A stretch of 37,870 nucleotides of DNA from Pontiellaceae bacterium B12227 (lineage in GTDB: Bacteria > Verrucomicrobiota > Kiritimatiellia > Kiritimatiellales > Pontiellaceae): NCBI GenBank assembly GCA_029432775.1, contig JAROAZ010000039.1, forward strand, positions 1-37,870, read 5' to 3'. The notes beneath the pieces were generated by a model that saw only the letters and a program-made list of their open reading frames with translations, had not been told where the DNA came from and did not search any database. This document shows positions 1 to 7,093 of the stretch, one piece after another; the first letter of the stretch is position 1, and every line of letters starts with the position of its first letter. Made by a program: the position numbers and the translations under genes.

Positions 1-714
1 GAGGGTGGTTGCGAGTTTCCGGAAGGGGGCTTTGTTATTTTTATAGCCGAGGGCGGCCATTAATTCCTCCCAAAGGACCTGTTCGGGTTCTTTGTGCTGC
101 ATGGCGAGGGTGAGGCGTTCGGCCTTGAGCCTTAACCGCTCTTCGCCGGCGGCTTCCAACCATTGGATCTTTTTGTCGGGGTCGATTCCAAGCAGGGGGA
201 AATCGCCGGAGGGGATGGAGTAGGGGAAGGCGGCGGTATCGATGTTGTCGAATGAGAAGCGGGGATCGGCGGCGAGGGTTTCCTGGAGGGGAATCTGGAT
301 GAGGCCGGGAATTTCCAATCCCTGGAAGTAGACGACGTGGAAGCGGGTGTTGGAAAAGTTTGGATCGTCGGCGTGGCCGTGTTGTTTCCAGGCGGCCGGG
401 TGGATATGGATTTCGAGGTCGCCGGTGATGCGGCGTTGTTCTTTGCCGATTAAGAGGGCGGCGTTGAGGAAGTCGGGGCCGGGTTCGAGGTTCCAGTCGC
501 CGGGGTGTTCTATGAGGACGCTTTCACCCTCGGATGTTTTGAGTTCGGCCGGCCGGTTGCGGGGGTCGGCCCAGAGGCACTGGATGTGGCGTTCCTGCCA
601 GGGGAACCGGCTGAAGGGGAGGGTGGATTCGTGAAGTGCGCTTTCTGAGCATCCGGATCGGTAGGTTGCGGAGCGGGGAAATCGGGTTTCCAACGGTTGG
701 ATGCTTAATTTCAT
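1..714 (-). CDS. DUF2851 family protein, C-terminus cut by window edge
   Basis: The minus-strand frame is open from an ATG at 714 down to base 1, giving 238 codons with no stop. About 40 residues in, it reads WQERHIQCLW, followed by a GPDFLNAALLIG stretch and GDLEIHIHPAAW. These are the blocks I associate with DUF2851, a conserved family of unknown biochemical role, usually a little over 400 residues long, so roughly the last 40% lies outside the window. The codon use is very C-rich at third positions, unlike the EPS genes to the right, so this looks like flanking chromosome and not part of the cluster. It is divergent from the gene at 782. The N-terminal 35 residues before WQER are not recognisable, so the true start could be internal. 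Confidence 0.85.
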   Translation of the reverse strand, partial: MKLSIQPLETRFPRSATYRSGCSESALHESTLPFSRFPWQERHIQCLWADPRNRPAELKTSEGESVLIEHPGDWNLEPGPDFLNAALLIGKEQRRITGDLEIHIHPAAWKQHGHADDPNFSNTRFHVVYFQGLEIPGLIQIPLQETLAADPRFSFDNIDTAAFPYSIPSGDFPLLGIDPDKKIQWLEAAGEERLRLKAERLTLAMQHKEPEQVLWEELMAALGYKNNKAPFRKLATTL

Positions 715-781
715 TAATACAGAATAATGAAATCTTATTAGGCGTGCAAGGTTTCGGTTTTCTATTGATCGCCCGCTCAGG

Positions 782-1303
782 ATGGATAGTATTCGCGGCC
801 TTATGAATACATTACAGGCAGATCGAGTTGTGAAGGCCATTGTTGATGGCATTGAGTCGTATACGGAAATTGCAGAGCGCGGCGGTGTTGAGCCACAGGA
901 GCTTCCGCAATTTTCGGAAACGCTGGACCGGGCGATTCAGCTGATGAGGGGATTTTATAAATACGGTCATGAAAATATGAAGCCGGCCGGTCTTCCGCCT
1001 CCCCGGAATGTTTATTTTGATAAGGATAAGGGGATTGAGGATCAGTGTCCTGAATATTATGCGTTTGAGGCGGTGCAGCGCAACGGGATGGATGTGGAGC
1101 GGTCGATCTGGACCTGTGGTCAGCTGGGACTTGATGCTGAAGCGGCGGAGACGGCCATCGATAATGTGGCGATTCCCTGGCGAGCTTCCAATGGTTGGAA
1201 AACCTATGCACAGCTGAGCGCCGATGGAAAATATGTGCTGATGGATAAACCTCCGGTGAAGCTGAAGCGGCATATTGACCGGATTCTTGCTGAACTTACT
1301 TAG
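782..1303 (+). CDS. hypothetical protein, 173 residues
   Basis: This is a soluble, mildly acidic protein with no signal peptide or membrane segment. I do not recognise a family. The N-terminal third looks helical. The middle contains a Pro-rich turn (GLPPPRNVYFDKDKG) and an aromatic segment, and the C-terminal part has WRASNGWKTYAQLSADGKYV followed by a basic helix. Start choice is uncertain: ATG 782 has no well-spaced Shine-Dalgarno, and ATG 803 (codon 8) is an alternative with none either. An in-frame stop at 728 limits any extension. Two minus-strand frames overlap it, but the plus frame has the more normal composition. It is divergent from the DUF2851 gene and separated by about 0.7 kb from the EPS locus, so there is no reason to link it to EPS. 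Confidence 0.6.
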   Translation: MDSIRGLMNTLQADRVVKAIVDGIESYTEIAERGGVEPQELPQFSETLDRAIQLMRGFYKYGHENMKPAGLPPPRNVYFDKDKGIEDQCPEYYAFEAVQRNGMDVERSIWTCGQLGLDAEAAETAIDNVAIPWRASNGWKTYAQLSADGKYVLMDKPPVKLKRHIDRILAELT

Positions 1304-1480
1304 GCATATGCCCATTTTTGATCGTGAGATTCGTTGGAACGGTATTGTTTCTAGCTGAATCCTGAGCATGTAGCTTGTTGAGATCATTCAAACTCTTTTT
1401 GAGTACATAATGTATTGATTCTGCTTCAGAGTCGAGTTTCAGGGGTTGATGTTAATCCCCTTTAAATTCCTCGTATTTTA

Positions 1481-1508
1481 CCCTATTTGAGTGCGCGTAA
1501 AAATAGGG
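1481..1508. other. perfect 8-base inverted repeat
   Basis: CCCTATTT at 1481-1488 and AAATAGGG at 1501-1508 are exact reverse complements around a 12-base spacer. No T-tract follows, so it is a poor terminator. Lying about 400 bases upstream of the -24/-12 element, it could be an activator-binding site, but this is inference. Confidence 0.4.
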
Positions 1509-1906
1509 GCCAAATAGAATTGACCATGTATGCCTCCCGTTATAAACAGGGCGGCTCTCATACAGGCAGGGGTATGTCTGTTGATGTGTAAGTGCTTATG
1601 GTTGAGGTGCAAGAGAGATTTCTTTACGTAATTGATAAGAAGTTTTCAGATTGATTTGAAATGCCCGAATTATGTGGGTGGCAGGATACAAAGTCAACAG
1701 GGGTCAACCATTCTCCATTTTGAGAAGAATGTATAATGCGGGTTTTTGTATCGTAAATTAAGCAATGACTAAGTTTGTAGCTTTCAGAACTAAAAAATAT
1801 CTATTACCGGTGTTCTGAAGTAAGCACATTTTAGCCTCAAAACTCTATAAGTACTGAGTATTCAAACGGTTCTCAGTTGTCACATCGACTATATACCTGA
1901 TGTCTT

Positions 1907-1922
1907 TGGCATAGCGAATGCT
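1907..1922 (+). promoter_or_regulatory. sigma-54 (-24/-12) type promoter
   Basis: The 16-mer TGGCATAGCGAATGCT has GG at 1908-1909 and GC at 1920-1921 with exactly ten bases between, close to the RpoN consensus TGGCAC-N5-TTGCW. The predicted start is near 1933, leaving a leader of about 92 bases before the ATG at 2025. The same TGG-N9-TGCT form recurs before 7094, 10075 and 21448. Confidence 0.65.
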
Positions 1923-1946
1923 ACTAGCCAACGTACTTGTTCATGT

Positions 1947-1972
1947 TTCGGATCACGGTGATCGAATCCGAA
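1947..1972 (+). other. 5'-UTR stem-loop
   Basis: TTCGGAT at 1947-1953 pairs perfectly with ATCCGAA at 1966-1972, and an alternative inner pairing GATCA/TGATC exists. It falls just after the predicted start at 1933 and ends about 50 bases before the ATG at 2025, so it could stabilise the leader or control its translation. Confidence 0.4.
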
Positions 1973-2024
1973 GCGCCTCTTGGGGGAGAGGGACAAGCAC
2001 GAACATCAATATAGGAAGAAGTCG

Positions 2025-3938
2025 ATGCAGTTTAGAAAAATAAGTAAGGGAATTACCGTTATATGCGTTGCTCTATCAGCGTTTGTTAATCCGGTTCGGT
2101 CTATGGCCGTAGGTCCTCTTCCTCCGGGAGGTACACCGACTCCGGTTTTGACGGGAATTATTGTGGCAGGTCCTTCGAATGTGGAAGAGTTGACGACAGC
2201 TCAATATACATGCTCCGGAAAATATTCAGATTCAACGACTGCCCCCATCACTGCGCTTTGGGAAATTAATACGGATGATGCTTCGATTGACAGCAGTGGA
2301 TTGTTGAGCGTTGGGAATATTTCATCGGATCAGAATGTAACTATTACCGCCTCTGTTGGCGGCTATTCAGAATCGTTGGATCTGGTGATCGAGTCTGTTG
2401 CTCCGGTTCTTACGGGGATTTCCATTGTCGGTCCTTCGACTGTGAATGAAGAGGCGACGGCTAAGTATGCCTGTAACGCAAGTTATTCAGATGGAACCAC
2501 GTTATCTGTTGTTCCATTATGGACCGTTTTGTCCCCATCAGCTGATATTGATGCGTCGGGGAACTTAATTGCTGGAACTATCGACTCTGATGAGTTGATC
2601 CGCATTGATGCGAGTTTTAACGGAAAAACGAACAGCTTCAACGTAACTATTATTGATTCACCGGTAGTGTTGGAGTCGCTCACCATTTCCGGCAGCGTTT
2701 CAATGGATGAGAATACAAGCATTCAGTTGAGCTGCATCGGGCAATATTCAGATGGGACGTCTCCGTTGGTTGATCCTTCGTGGAGTGTTACTCCATCGTA
2801 TGCTACGATTGATGCAAACGGGCTGCTTAGAGCGGGCGATGTGACTGCAGATGTGGGCGTTACGGTTTCTGCAAGCCTGGATGGTGTGGTAGGTAACCAC
2901 AGCGTATTGATCAAATATCTTGCTCCGCTACTCGAGCGCATAGAAATTGCAGGTCCTTCATCGGTTCCGGAGCAGGATGCAGCCAGCTATACGTGCACCG
3001 CCTATTATGATGACGGTACTTCAAAGGCGATTGAGCCTGACTGGAGTGAAAACTCTTCTTATGCAGATGTAAATTCGGCAGGTACCCTCAGCACGTATGA
3101 TGTTCAGGCTGATCAGTCACTGACGTTGACTGCTTCATATGAAGGGAAGTCGGATTCAGTTACTGTGGATATTCTTGAGGCCGCTCCGGTTCTTGTCTCA
3201 ATATCCATCGAAGGAGAGACGGAAGTTGATGAGAATACCGTCTCGTCTTATTCCTGCAGGGCTTCCTATTCCGATGGCTCTTCCGCTGTGGTTGATCCCG
3301 TGTGGTCAGTTACTCATGATTGGGCGCTGATTGATGCAACCGGTAATTTGAGTGTTGGAGAAGTGAGCAAAGATGAATTGGTGCGTATTTGGGCATCATA
3401 CGGAGAATTGGACGCTTCGGTTAGGATTACACTGAAAGATGTTTCTCTTCCGGTTCTACTCGAATCTCTCTCAATCAGTGGGGTTTCGGAGCTAATGGAG
3501 GGAGCGGCAGCTTCTCTGACCTGTCTGGCTTCTTACTCGGACGGCTCAGCTAAAACGGTTACGCCGGTGTGGAGCGTTGATTCAGCATTGGCAAGCATCA
3601 GTGCCGATGGCGTGTTTGAGGCTGGCAACGTTGAGTCTAATATCGTTGTAGAGGTGATGGCCTCCTTCGGTGACCTGGATGCACGACACACGATCTCCGT
3701 TGCAATGGTAAGTACGCAGATCATTTACCCGCTGAGCGGTTTTGAAGGCAAGACTGTCATGGCTGAGATTTTGGATTATGAATCCGGCGACTGGAGCAGC
3801 TACGGTCCCAGTGAAGGCCCTGAAGAGTTGATGCTGGAGGATCTGGGGACAAACAAGTGGTATTGGATCTCGATCTCGGAATCAAATACTACGAGCGGGG
3901 CGTGGGAAGAAATCCAGGCAAACTGGTTTCATATGTAG
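2025..3938 (+). CDS. secreted Ig-like repeat protein with Trp-rich C-terminal domain
   Basis: The product is 637 residues. ATG 2025 is preferred over an upstream TTG at 1980: AGGAAG lies about eight bases before it, and a signal peptide follows directly (basic MQFRKISKG, hydrophobic core, cleavage near VRSMA). Residues 41 to about 564 are six tandem Big2-like repeats of 87-89 residues, each starting near VLTGI.I.GPS and carrying YSDG and W.V blocks. The last ~75 residues form a separate domain with WYWISIS and the ending ANWFHM. The protein is probably exported and extended, perhaps a matrix or surface adhesin for the polysaccharide made by the locus. It follows a sigma-54-like promoter and is 26 bases from the next gene. 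There is no PEP-CTERM, LPXTG or obvious type IX tail. Confidence 0.85.
   Translation: MQFRKISKGITVICVALSAFVNPVRSMAVGPLPPGGTPTPVLTGIIVAGPSNVEELTTAQYTCSGKYSDSTTAPITALWEINTDDASIDSSGLLSVGNISSDQNVTITASVGGYSESLDLVIESVAPVLTGISIVGPSTVNEEATAKYACNASYSDGTTLSVVPLWTVLSPSADIDASGNLIAGTIDSDELIRIDASFNGKTNSFNVTIIDSPVVLESLTISGSVSMDENTSIQLSCIGQYSDGTSPLVDPSWSVTPSYATIDANGLLRAGDVTADVGVTVSASLDGVVGNHSVLIKYLAPLLERIEIAGPSSVPEQDAASYTCTAYYDDGTSKAIEPDWSENSSYADVNSAGTLSTYDVQADQSLTLTASYEGKSDSVTVDILEAAPVLVSISIEGETEVDENTVSSYSCRASYSDGSSAVVDPVWSVTHDWALIDATGNLSVGEVSKDELVRIWASYGELDASVRITLKDVSLPVLLESLSISGVSELMEGAAASLTCLASYSDGSAKTVTPVWSVDSALASISADGVFEAGNVESNIVVEVMASFGDLDARHTISVAMVSTQIIYPLSGFEGKTVMAEILDYESGDWSSYGPSEGPEELMLEDLGTNKWYWISISESNTTSGAWEEIQANWFHM
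2145..3716 (+). repeat. six tandem Ig-like repeats, 87-residue period
   Basis: Repeat units start at 2145, 2406, 2667, 2928, 3189 and 3456. The first four intervals are exactly 261 bases (87 codons) and the fifth is 267. Each unit carries YSDG (YSDS or YDDG variants) about 27 residues in and a conserved W near residue 37. Nucleotide identity is only partial, so the array is old or diverging rather than freshly duplicated. Confidence 0.85.
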
Positions 3939-3964
3939 GAATTTAAACAAGGAGAATCATTAAC

Positions 3965-4258
3965 ATGAAAAAAACATTCGCATTAATCATTTGCGCGCTC
4001 TGTTTCGGAGCAATCGGCGGACAGGTAGGGCTTCCTACCGAACGTGTGGCAATCTCCAAGGTAGAAGGGAATCACCTGGTATGTATCTGGGATCAGACTG
4101 CAGGAAATTGGCTGCATGACTTTGAAAGCTACGATAATTCAGGCATCTACGAATTTCAGGTTCCCCAATGGGGGCAGTGGTACTGGATCGGTTTGTGGGA
4201 TGAAGCCGCAGGTGAATATGTCTACAGTAAGTGGATAGGTCACTTCCTGACCGATTAG
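3965..4258 (+). CDS. small secreted protein made of the Trp-rich C-terminal domain
   Basis: The product is 97 residues. ATG 3965 follows a good AAGGAG site. A clear signal peptide (MKKTFALIICALCFGAIGG) is followed by about 75 residues rich in Trp and Tyr. The stretch WGQWYWIGLWDE and the ending SKWIGHF align with the C-terminal end of the preceding protein (WYWISISES, ANWFHM). It thus looks like a free-standing version of that domain. It may be secreted to bind polysaccharide or the domain's partner, but the function is unknown. It lies 26 bases after the Ig-repeat gene and 23 before the lipoprotein gene, in one transcription unit. Confidence 0.8.
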   Translation: MKKTFALIICALCFGAIGGQVGLPTERVAISKVEGNHLVCIWDQTAGNWLHDFESYDNSGIYEFQVPQWGQWYWIGLWDEAAGEYVYSKWIGHFLTD

Positions 4259-4281
4259 ACTTATTTTCAGGGATTCTAAAT

Positions 4282-4704
4282 ATGAAAACGATTGAATTGT
4301 TAAGCGGTCTTGTCGCCGTAACCCTATTCTCCGGGTGTGCATCCATGGATGGTTTAAACGGTCCGAAAGGCCCCCGATTGACTGGGTCTGGGTATTCAAA
4401 TGAATACGGTTCCTATGCGGAAGTTGGTGTTGAATTTTCATCCGTCGGCGACTTTGTGGCCATTGTTTCTCCGAATCGCTGGAGAAATCCCATTAAAACC
4501 GGCGGAAGTTTGTCGTGGGTGAATCCGGTTGCATGGTCTGACGATGCCGGGCGGACCGGACGCATCCTTGCCGGACAAGCCATTGTGGTTGGCGGGGTGG
4601 CCATTGCGGCTTCCGCGGGCGGCGGGGATTCCGGCGGGTCATCAGGTGGTCCTCCTCCCCCCGATGAACCCGATCCGGGCCCACCCCCTGGAGGATCTTT
4701 CTAG
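4282..4704 (+). CDS. putative lipoprotein with Gly/Pro-rich tail
   Basis: The product is 140 residues from ATG 4282, which has a GGGATT stretch upstream. An earlier in-frame ATG at 4231 overlaps the previous gene and would bury the signal sequence. The N-terminus MKTIELLSGLVAVTLFSGC is a lipoprotein signal with the acceptor Cys at residue 19. A short mature domain contains a hydrophobic Ala/Val/Gly stretch (AGQAIVVGGVAIAASAGGG) that could be a second membrane segment or a glycine-zipper. A low-complexity tail of Gly, Ser, Pro and Asp follows. I do not recognise a family. Its position immediately before the export genes suggests an envelope role in the same system. Confidence 0.75.
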   Translation: MKTIELLSGLVAVTLFSGCASMDGLNGPKGPRLTGSGYSNEYGSYAEVGVEFSSVGDFVAIVSPNRWRNPIKTGGSLSWVNPVAWSDDAGRTGRILAGQAIVVGGVAIAASAGGGDSGGSSGGPPPPDEPDPGPPPGGSF

Positions 4705-4764
4705 GTGCCTAGCCTTCGACGTATTTAAGAATTGCTTGCTTAATATTAAGAGAATGGTCTAAAG

Positions 4765-4800
4765 AACAGTCTGATTTAAGCAGGCTGTTTTCTTTTTTTT
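4765..4800 (+). terminator. Rho-independent terminator or attenuator
   Basis: A nine-pair stem, AACAGTCTG (4765-4773) with CAGGCTGTT (4781-4789) and one central T-G pair, has a seven-base loop and is followed by TTCTTTTTTTT. It is a textbook intrinsic terminator placed 61 bases after the lipoprotein stop and only 17 bases before the ATG at 4818. Confidence 0.85.
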
Positions 4801-4817
4801 ATATCAATGGAGTAAAA

Positions 4818-5471
4818 ATGTACCGATTTATCCTTCTTATTGCCCTGGGTTCAGCTCTCCTTTTGGAGTCCGGTTGCACCACCACCGATCCTGCTGTGAA
4901 AAATACTATATTTCCAGAAAGTACAGCGATTGAGCCTCAACAACTCAGTAAGCTTGCTTCAGGTGATGCCATTGAGCTTTCCGTCGAGGTCGAGGGTACG
5001 ATGGAGGTGGTATCCTACCGCGCCTCGCTGAGTCACGAAGGTGTTGCAACTCTCCCGTTGGTAGGCGAGGTCAAGCTGGGGGGGTGTACTATGGATAAAG
5101 CTCAGGATGTCATCGCTGAGACATATGGAGCCTACTACGTTCAGCCTCCGGTTATTATGCTCTCATTGGTGACCGAGGGTACGGATGCAGGAGCATTCGG
5201 TACAGTGATTGTGATGGGGAAGGTCGGGCGGCCGGGGCGCATTGCCCTGCGTAGTGCGCACGGTATGAATCTGACCGAGGCCATTCAGGAGGCTGGAGGT
5301 TTTGGCGCCAGTGCCAAAAGAGGCGAGATTCGTGTTACAAGAACGGATAAAGATGGTAAAAAACTTCAGGTTTTTGTCGACTACGATGATATTGGCCAGG
5401 GGGGCGATGCCGCTGCCGATATTAAATTGATTTCGGGGGACATTGTTTATGTTCCGGAACGGATTTGGTAG
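4818..5471 (+). CDS. Wza-like polysaccharide export lipoprotein
   Basis: The product is 217 residues. ATG 4818 follows GGAG. It has a lipoprotein signal with acceptor Cys at residue 20 (LLLESGC). Residues ~42-115 match the Poly_export domain (LASGDAIELSVEVEG, then VATLPLVGEVKLGGCTMDKA), and residues ~131-205 an SLBB domain (VIVMGKVGRPGRIAL, LTEAIQEAGGFG). It is much shorter than E. coli Wza and lacks a C-terminal amphipathic helix, so it probably forms the periplasmic ring and relies on a separate barrel. The next gene starts at the very next base after its stop and encodes such a barrel. It would pass polymer from the Wzz-kinase complex to the outer membrane. Confidence 0.9.
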   Translation: MYRFILLIALGSALLLESGCTTTDPAVKNTIFPESTAIEPQQLSKLASGDAIELSVEVEGTMEVVSYRASLSHEGVATLPLVGEVKLGGCTMDKAQDVIAETYGAYYVQPPVIMLSLVTEGTDAGAFGTVIVMGKVGRPGRIALRSAHGMNLTEAIQEAGGFGASAKRGEIRVTRTDKDGKKLQVFVDYDDIGQGGDAAADIKLISGDIVYVPERIW

Positions 5472-6635
5472 ATGATGCATCTTTTTCGTGTTGTCTTGCT
5501 GTTGGTTATTCTGTTGCCTGCGGGGCTTTATGGTCAGGAGGCTGCCGGACCGGAAGGCATCCGTTGGAAGGGAGTGGAAATCCTTCCGAAGGCGGTTGCT
5601 GTGGAGGCTTACGACGATCGTGTTCAGTATGATGGTGCAGGGAGTGCCTCGAGCGATTTCTACACGGAGGTCAGTGCGGGCGCAGAGGTGAGGAATCTGC
5701 CGGCTCGGTACAATTTTTCAGCATCTGGATCGTATGGCTATCGTTTTTACTCCACCTATGACAGTATCAATGATGATTTCTATGATGTAAGCGCATCGGT
5801 TGGTTCAGATGCAAATGCTTTGCAATGGAGCATATCTTCGGATCTCGCAAAGACGTTGAATTATAATAAGAGCTATGATCCCGCCACCGGGACGGGCCCC
5901 GACTCTATTCTTACTGATGATACCAGTCGCCGCTTAAATACGCAGGGAAGTATCTCCTATGTGATGCCTGTTTCAGATAAAATTGCCGTTGTTCCTGTAT
6001 ACGCTCTTCAGCACTACTATCTTGAGGGGGGTGAATCTGCCGAGTGGTTAACGCATAGTGCGGGCGCTGCAATGAAATATGTTTATTCGCCCAAAACCAC
6101 TTTTTTAGTGGGTGGATATTATGATTTGCAAATTGATGACGATGAAAACGGTAACGTTTTCTCGGTCAACGTCGGTGCCGAGCGGGTGATTAGCGATAAG
6201 ACTTCGTTGCATGCATTAGTTGGCTATGGATACGCAAATTATGACCTTTCGGGCTCAAGCCAGGGGGTTCTTTCCGATATTCGTGCACAGTGGCAGGCGA
6301 CGGAAAAGGTTTCGACCTATATTTTTTATGGTAATGACTATCAGCCCGGTTATGGGGGGAATCCTGCGCGCATGTTGTATCGTGCCGGATATGGCGCCGG
6401 TTGGCAGCCCCTCTTAAAATGGACTATGGGCGCCCAGGTGCTGCATAGCTATGAGGATCCGATCGGAAGCGACATTGCTGATTCGGTGTATGGGGGGGGG
6501 CGTCATTTTTTCACTATGCAGTGCCGTTATGCTATGACTGACAAACTGGCTCTCTCGCTTGCTGGAAACTATGTGAACGATGAGGAACCCGTCAACCAGA
6601 CCGTCGTTGTGCTTAGACTTAGCTATGCTTACTGA
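5472..6635 (+). CDS. outer-membrane beta-barrel protein of the EPS system
   Basis: The product is 387 residues with a signal peptide (MMHLFRVVLLLVILLPAGLYGQ). The mature part is made of alternating polar and hydrophobic strands rich in Tyr, Gly and Ser with Asp/Asn turns, and ends VVLRLSYAY, the aromatic C-terminus typical of BAM-inserted barrels. It resembles the barrel proteins that accompany short Wza-like proteins in EPS loci (PF10082-type or PEP-CTERM-associated porins). It directly abuts the export lipoprotein gene (zero bases between), so translation is probably coupled. Inferred role: outer-membrane pore or anchor for the growing polysaccharide. Family assignment is by character, not by strong motif. 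Confidence 0.8.
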   Translation: MMHLFRVVLLLVILLPAGLYGQEAAGPEGIRWKGVEILPKAVAVEAYDDRVQYDGAGSASSDFYTEVSAGAEVRNLPARYNFSASGSYGYRFYSTYDSINDDFYDVSASVGSDANALQWSISSDLAKTLNYNKSYDPATGTGPDSILTDDTSRRLNTQGSISYVMPVSDKIAVVPVYALQHYYLEGGESAEWLTHSAGAAMKYVYSPKTTFLVGGYYDLQIDDDENGNVFSVNVGAERVISDKTSLHALVGYGYANYDLSGSSQGVLSDIRAQWQATEKVSTYIFYGNDYQPGYGGNPARMLYRAGYGAGWQPLLKWTMGAQVLHSYEDPIGSDIADSVYGGGRHFFTMQCRYAMTDKLALSLAGNYVNDEEPVNQTVVVLRLSYAY

Positions 6636-6696
6636 TGGTTTAAATTCAGTTTTGTTGGCTGTTCAGACCGGTAACTGCAGTTGCACTGTTTGAGGA

Positions 6697-6712
6697 TGGA
6701 TTGGCCTTTGCT
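6697..6712 (+). promoter_or_regulatory. second sigma-54-like element, distal
   Basis: TGGATTGGCCTTTGCT has the GG-N10-GC geometry (GG 6698-6699, GC 6710-6711) and the TGG-N9-TGCT form. It is 382 bases from the ATG at 7094, and the dyad at 6787 lies between, so it is less likely to be the working promoter than the site at 6991. Confidence 0.35.
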
Positions 6713-6786
6713 GCAAGTTCGCTCAAATATCTTTAAAATCAGTGCGTATGAATTGTTTAATATATAATTTATAATGCGTGTCTGTG

Positions 6787-6811
6787 CCGCAGTAATGCGG
6801 TTTCTATTTTT
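6787..6811 (+). terminator. hairpin with T-rich tail; copy 1 of an 18-base dyad element
   Basis: CCGCA (6787-6791) and TGCGG (6796-6800) flank GTAA, followed by TTTCTATTTTT. It may be a weak intrinsic terminator about 150 bases after the barrel gene. The 18 bases 6787-6804 match 9676-9693 at 15 positions, so a protein-binding or structured-RNA role is an alternative. Confidence 0.45.
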
Positions 6812-6990
6812 ACAAATAATTTATTTGCAATGTTTTAAGTTTTTTTTATTCCTCTGCTGGAAGTGCTGCGGGAGGCGTTTCTTTTTCTGTTTCCTGAGGT
6901 TAAATTAAACGGTATTCGATGTTTTTCTTTCGCTCTATTTATGATTCCATCCAATGCAATAAATTTGATTTGGACGAGCTGATAACCGAC

Positions 6991-7006
6991 TGGTACGAAT
7001 CGTGCT
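6991..7006 (+). promoter_or_regulatory. sigma-54 (-24/-12) type promoter
   Basis: TGGTACGAATCGTGCT has GG at 6992-6993 and GC at 7004-7005 with ten bases between. It matches TGGCACG-N4-TTGCT except at two core positions. The predicted start is near 7017, 77 bases before the kinase ATG at 7094. Confidence 0.65.
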
Positions 7007-7093
7007 TTGGATAGACTGAGCGTGTAATTTTACTGGAAGTAGATTCTAAGTGAATCTCTGTAAGCCATATACCAACTTAGACAGGATAATCGA

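Larger units (their letters stand above)
1304..2024. other. 721-base non-coding leader region before the EPS locus
   Basis: No convincing gene is seen on either strand. The region is AT-rich and holds an inverted repeat (1481-1508), a weak GGGG/CCCC hairpin at 1442-1460 that could terminate the gene at 782, a sigma-54-like promoter at 1907-1922 and a 5'-UTR hairpin at 1947-1972. The length and placement suit an enhancer-controlled promoter with upstream activator sites, though no such sites were identified. Confidence 0.6.
6636..7093. other. 458-base regulatory intergenic region before the kinase gene
   Basis: No gene is seen. The region contains two sigma-54-like elements (6697-6712 and 6991-7006) and a dyad/hairpin at 6787-6811 that could end the first transcription unit or bind a regulator. 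It also has a hairpin in the predicted leader (AGATTC/GAATCT around 7045-7061). Confidence 0.6.

Noticed and set aside
812..1387. 191-residue minus-strand frame opposite the 173-residue gene
   Set aside because: It has no ribosome site, an irregular composition rich in Ile, Arg and His, and looks like a reverse-frame shadow of the plus-strand gene.
1500..1580. Riboswitch-like GC stems near 1530-1575
   Set aside because: Pairing is patchy, and the stretch does not match any riboswitch consensus I know, including the c-di-GMP class.
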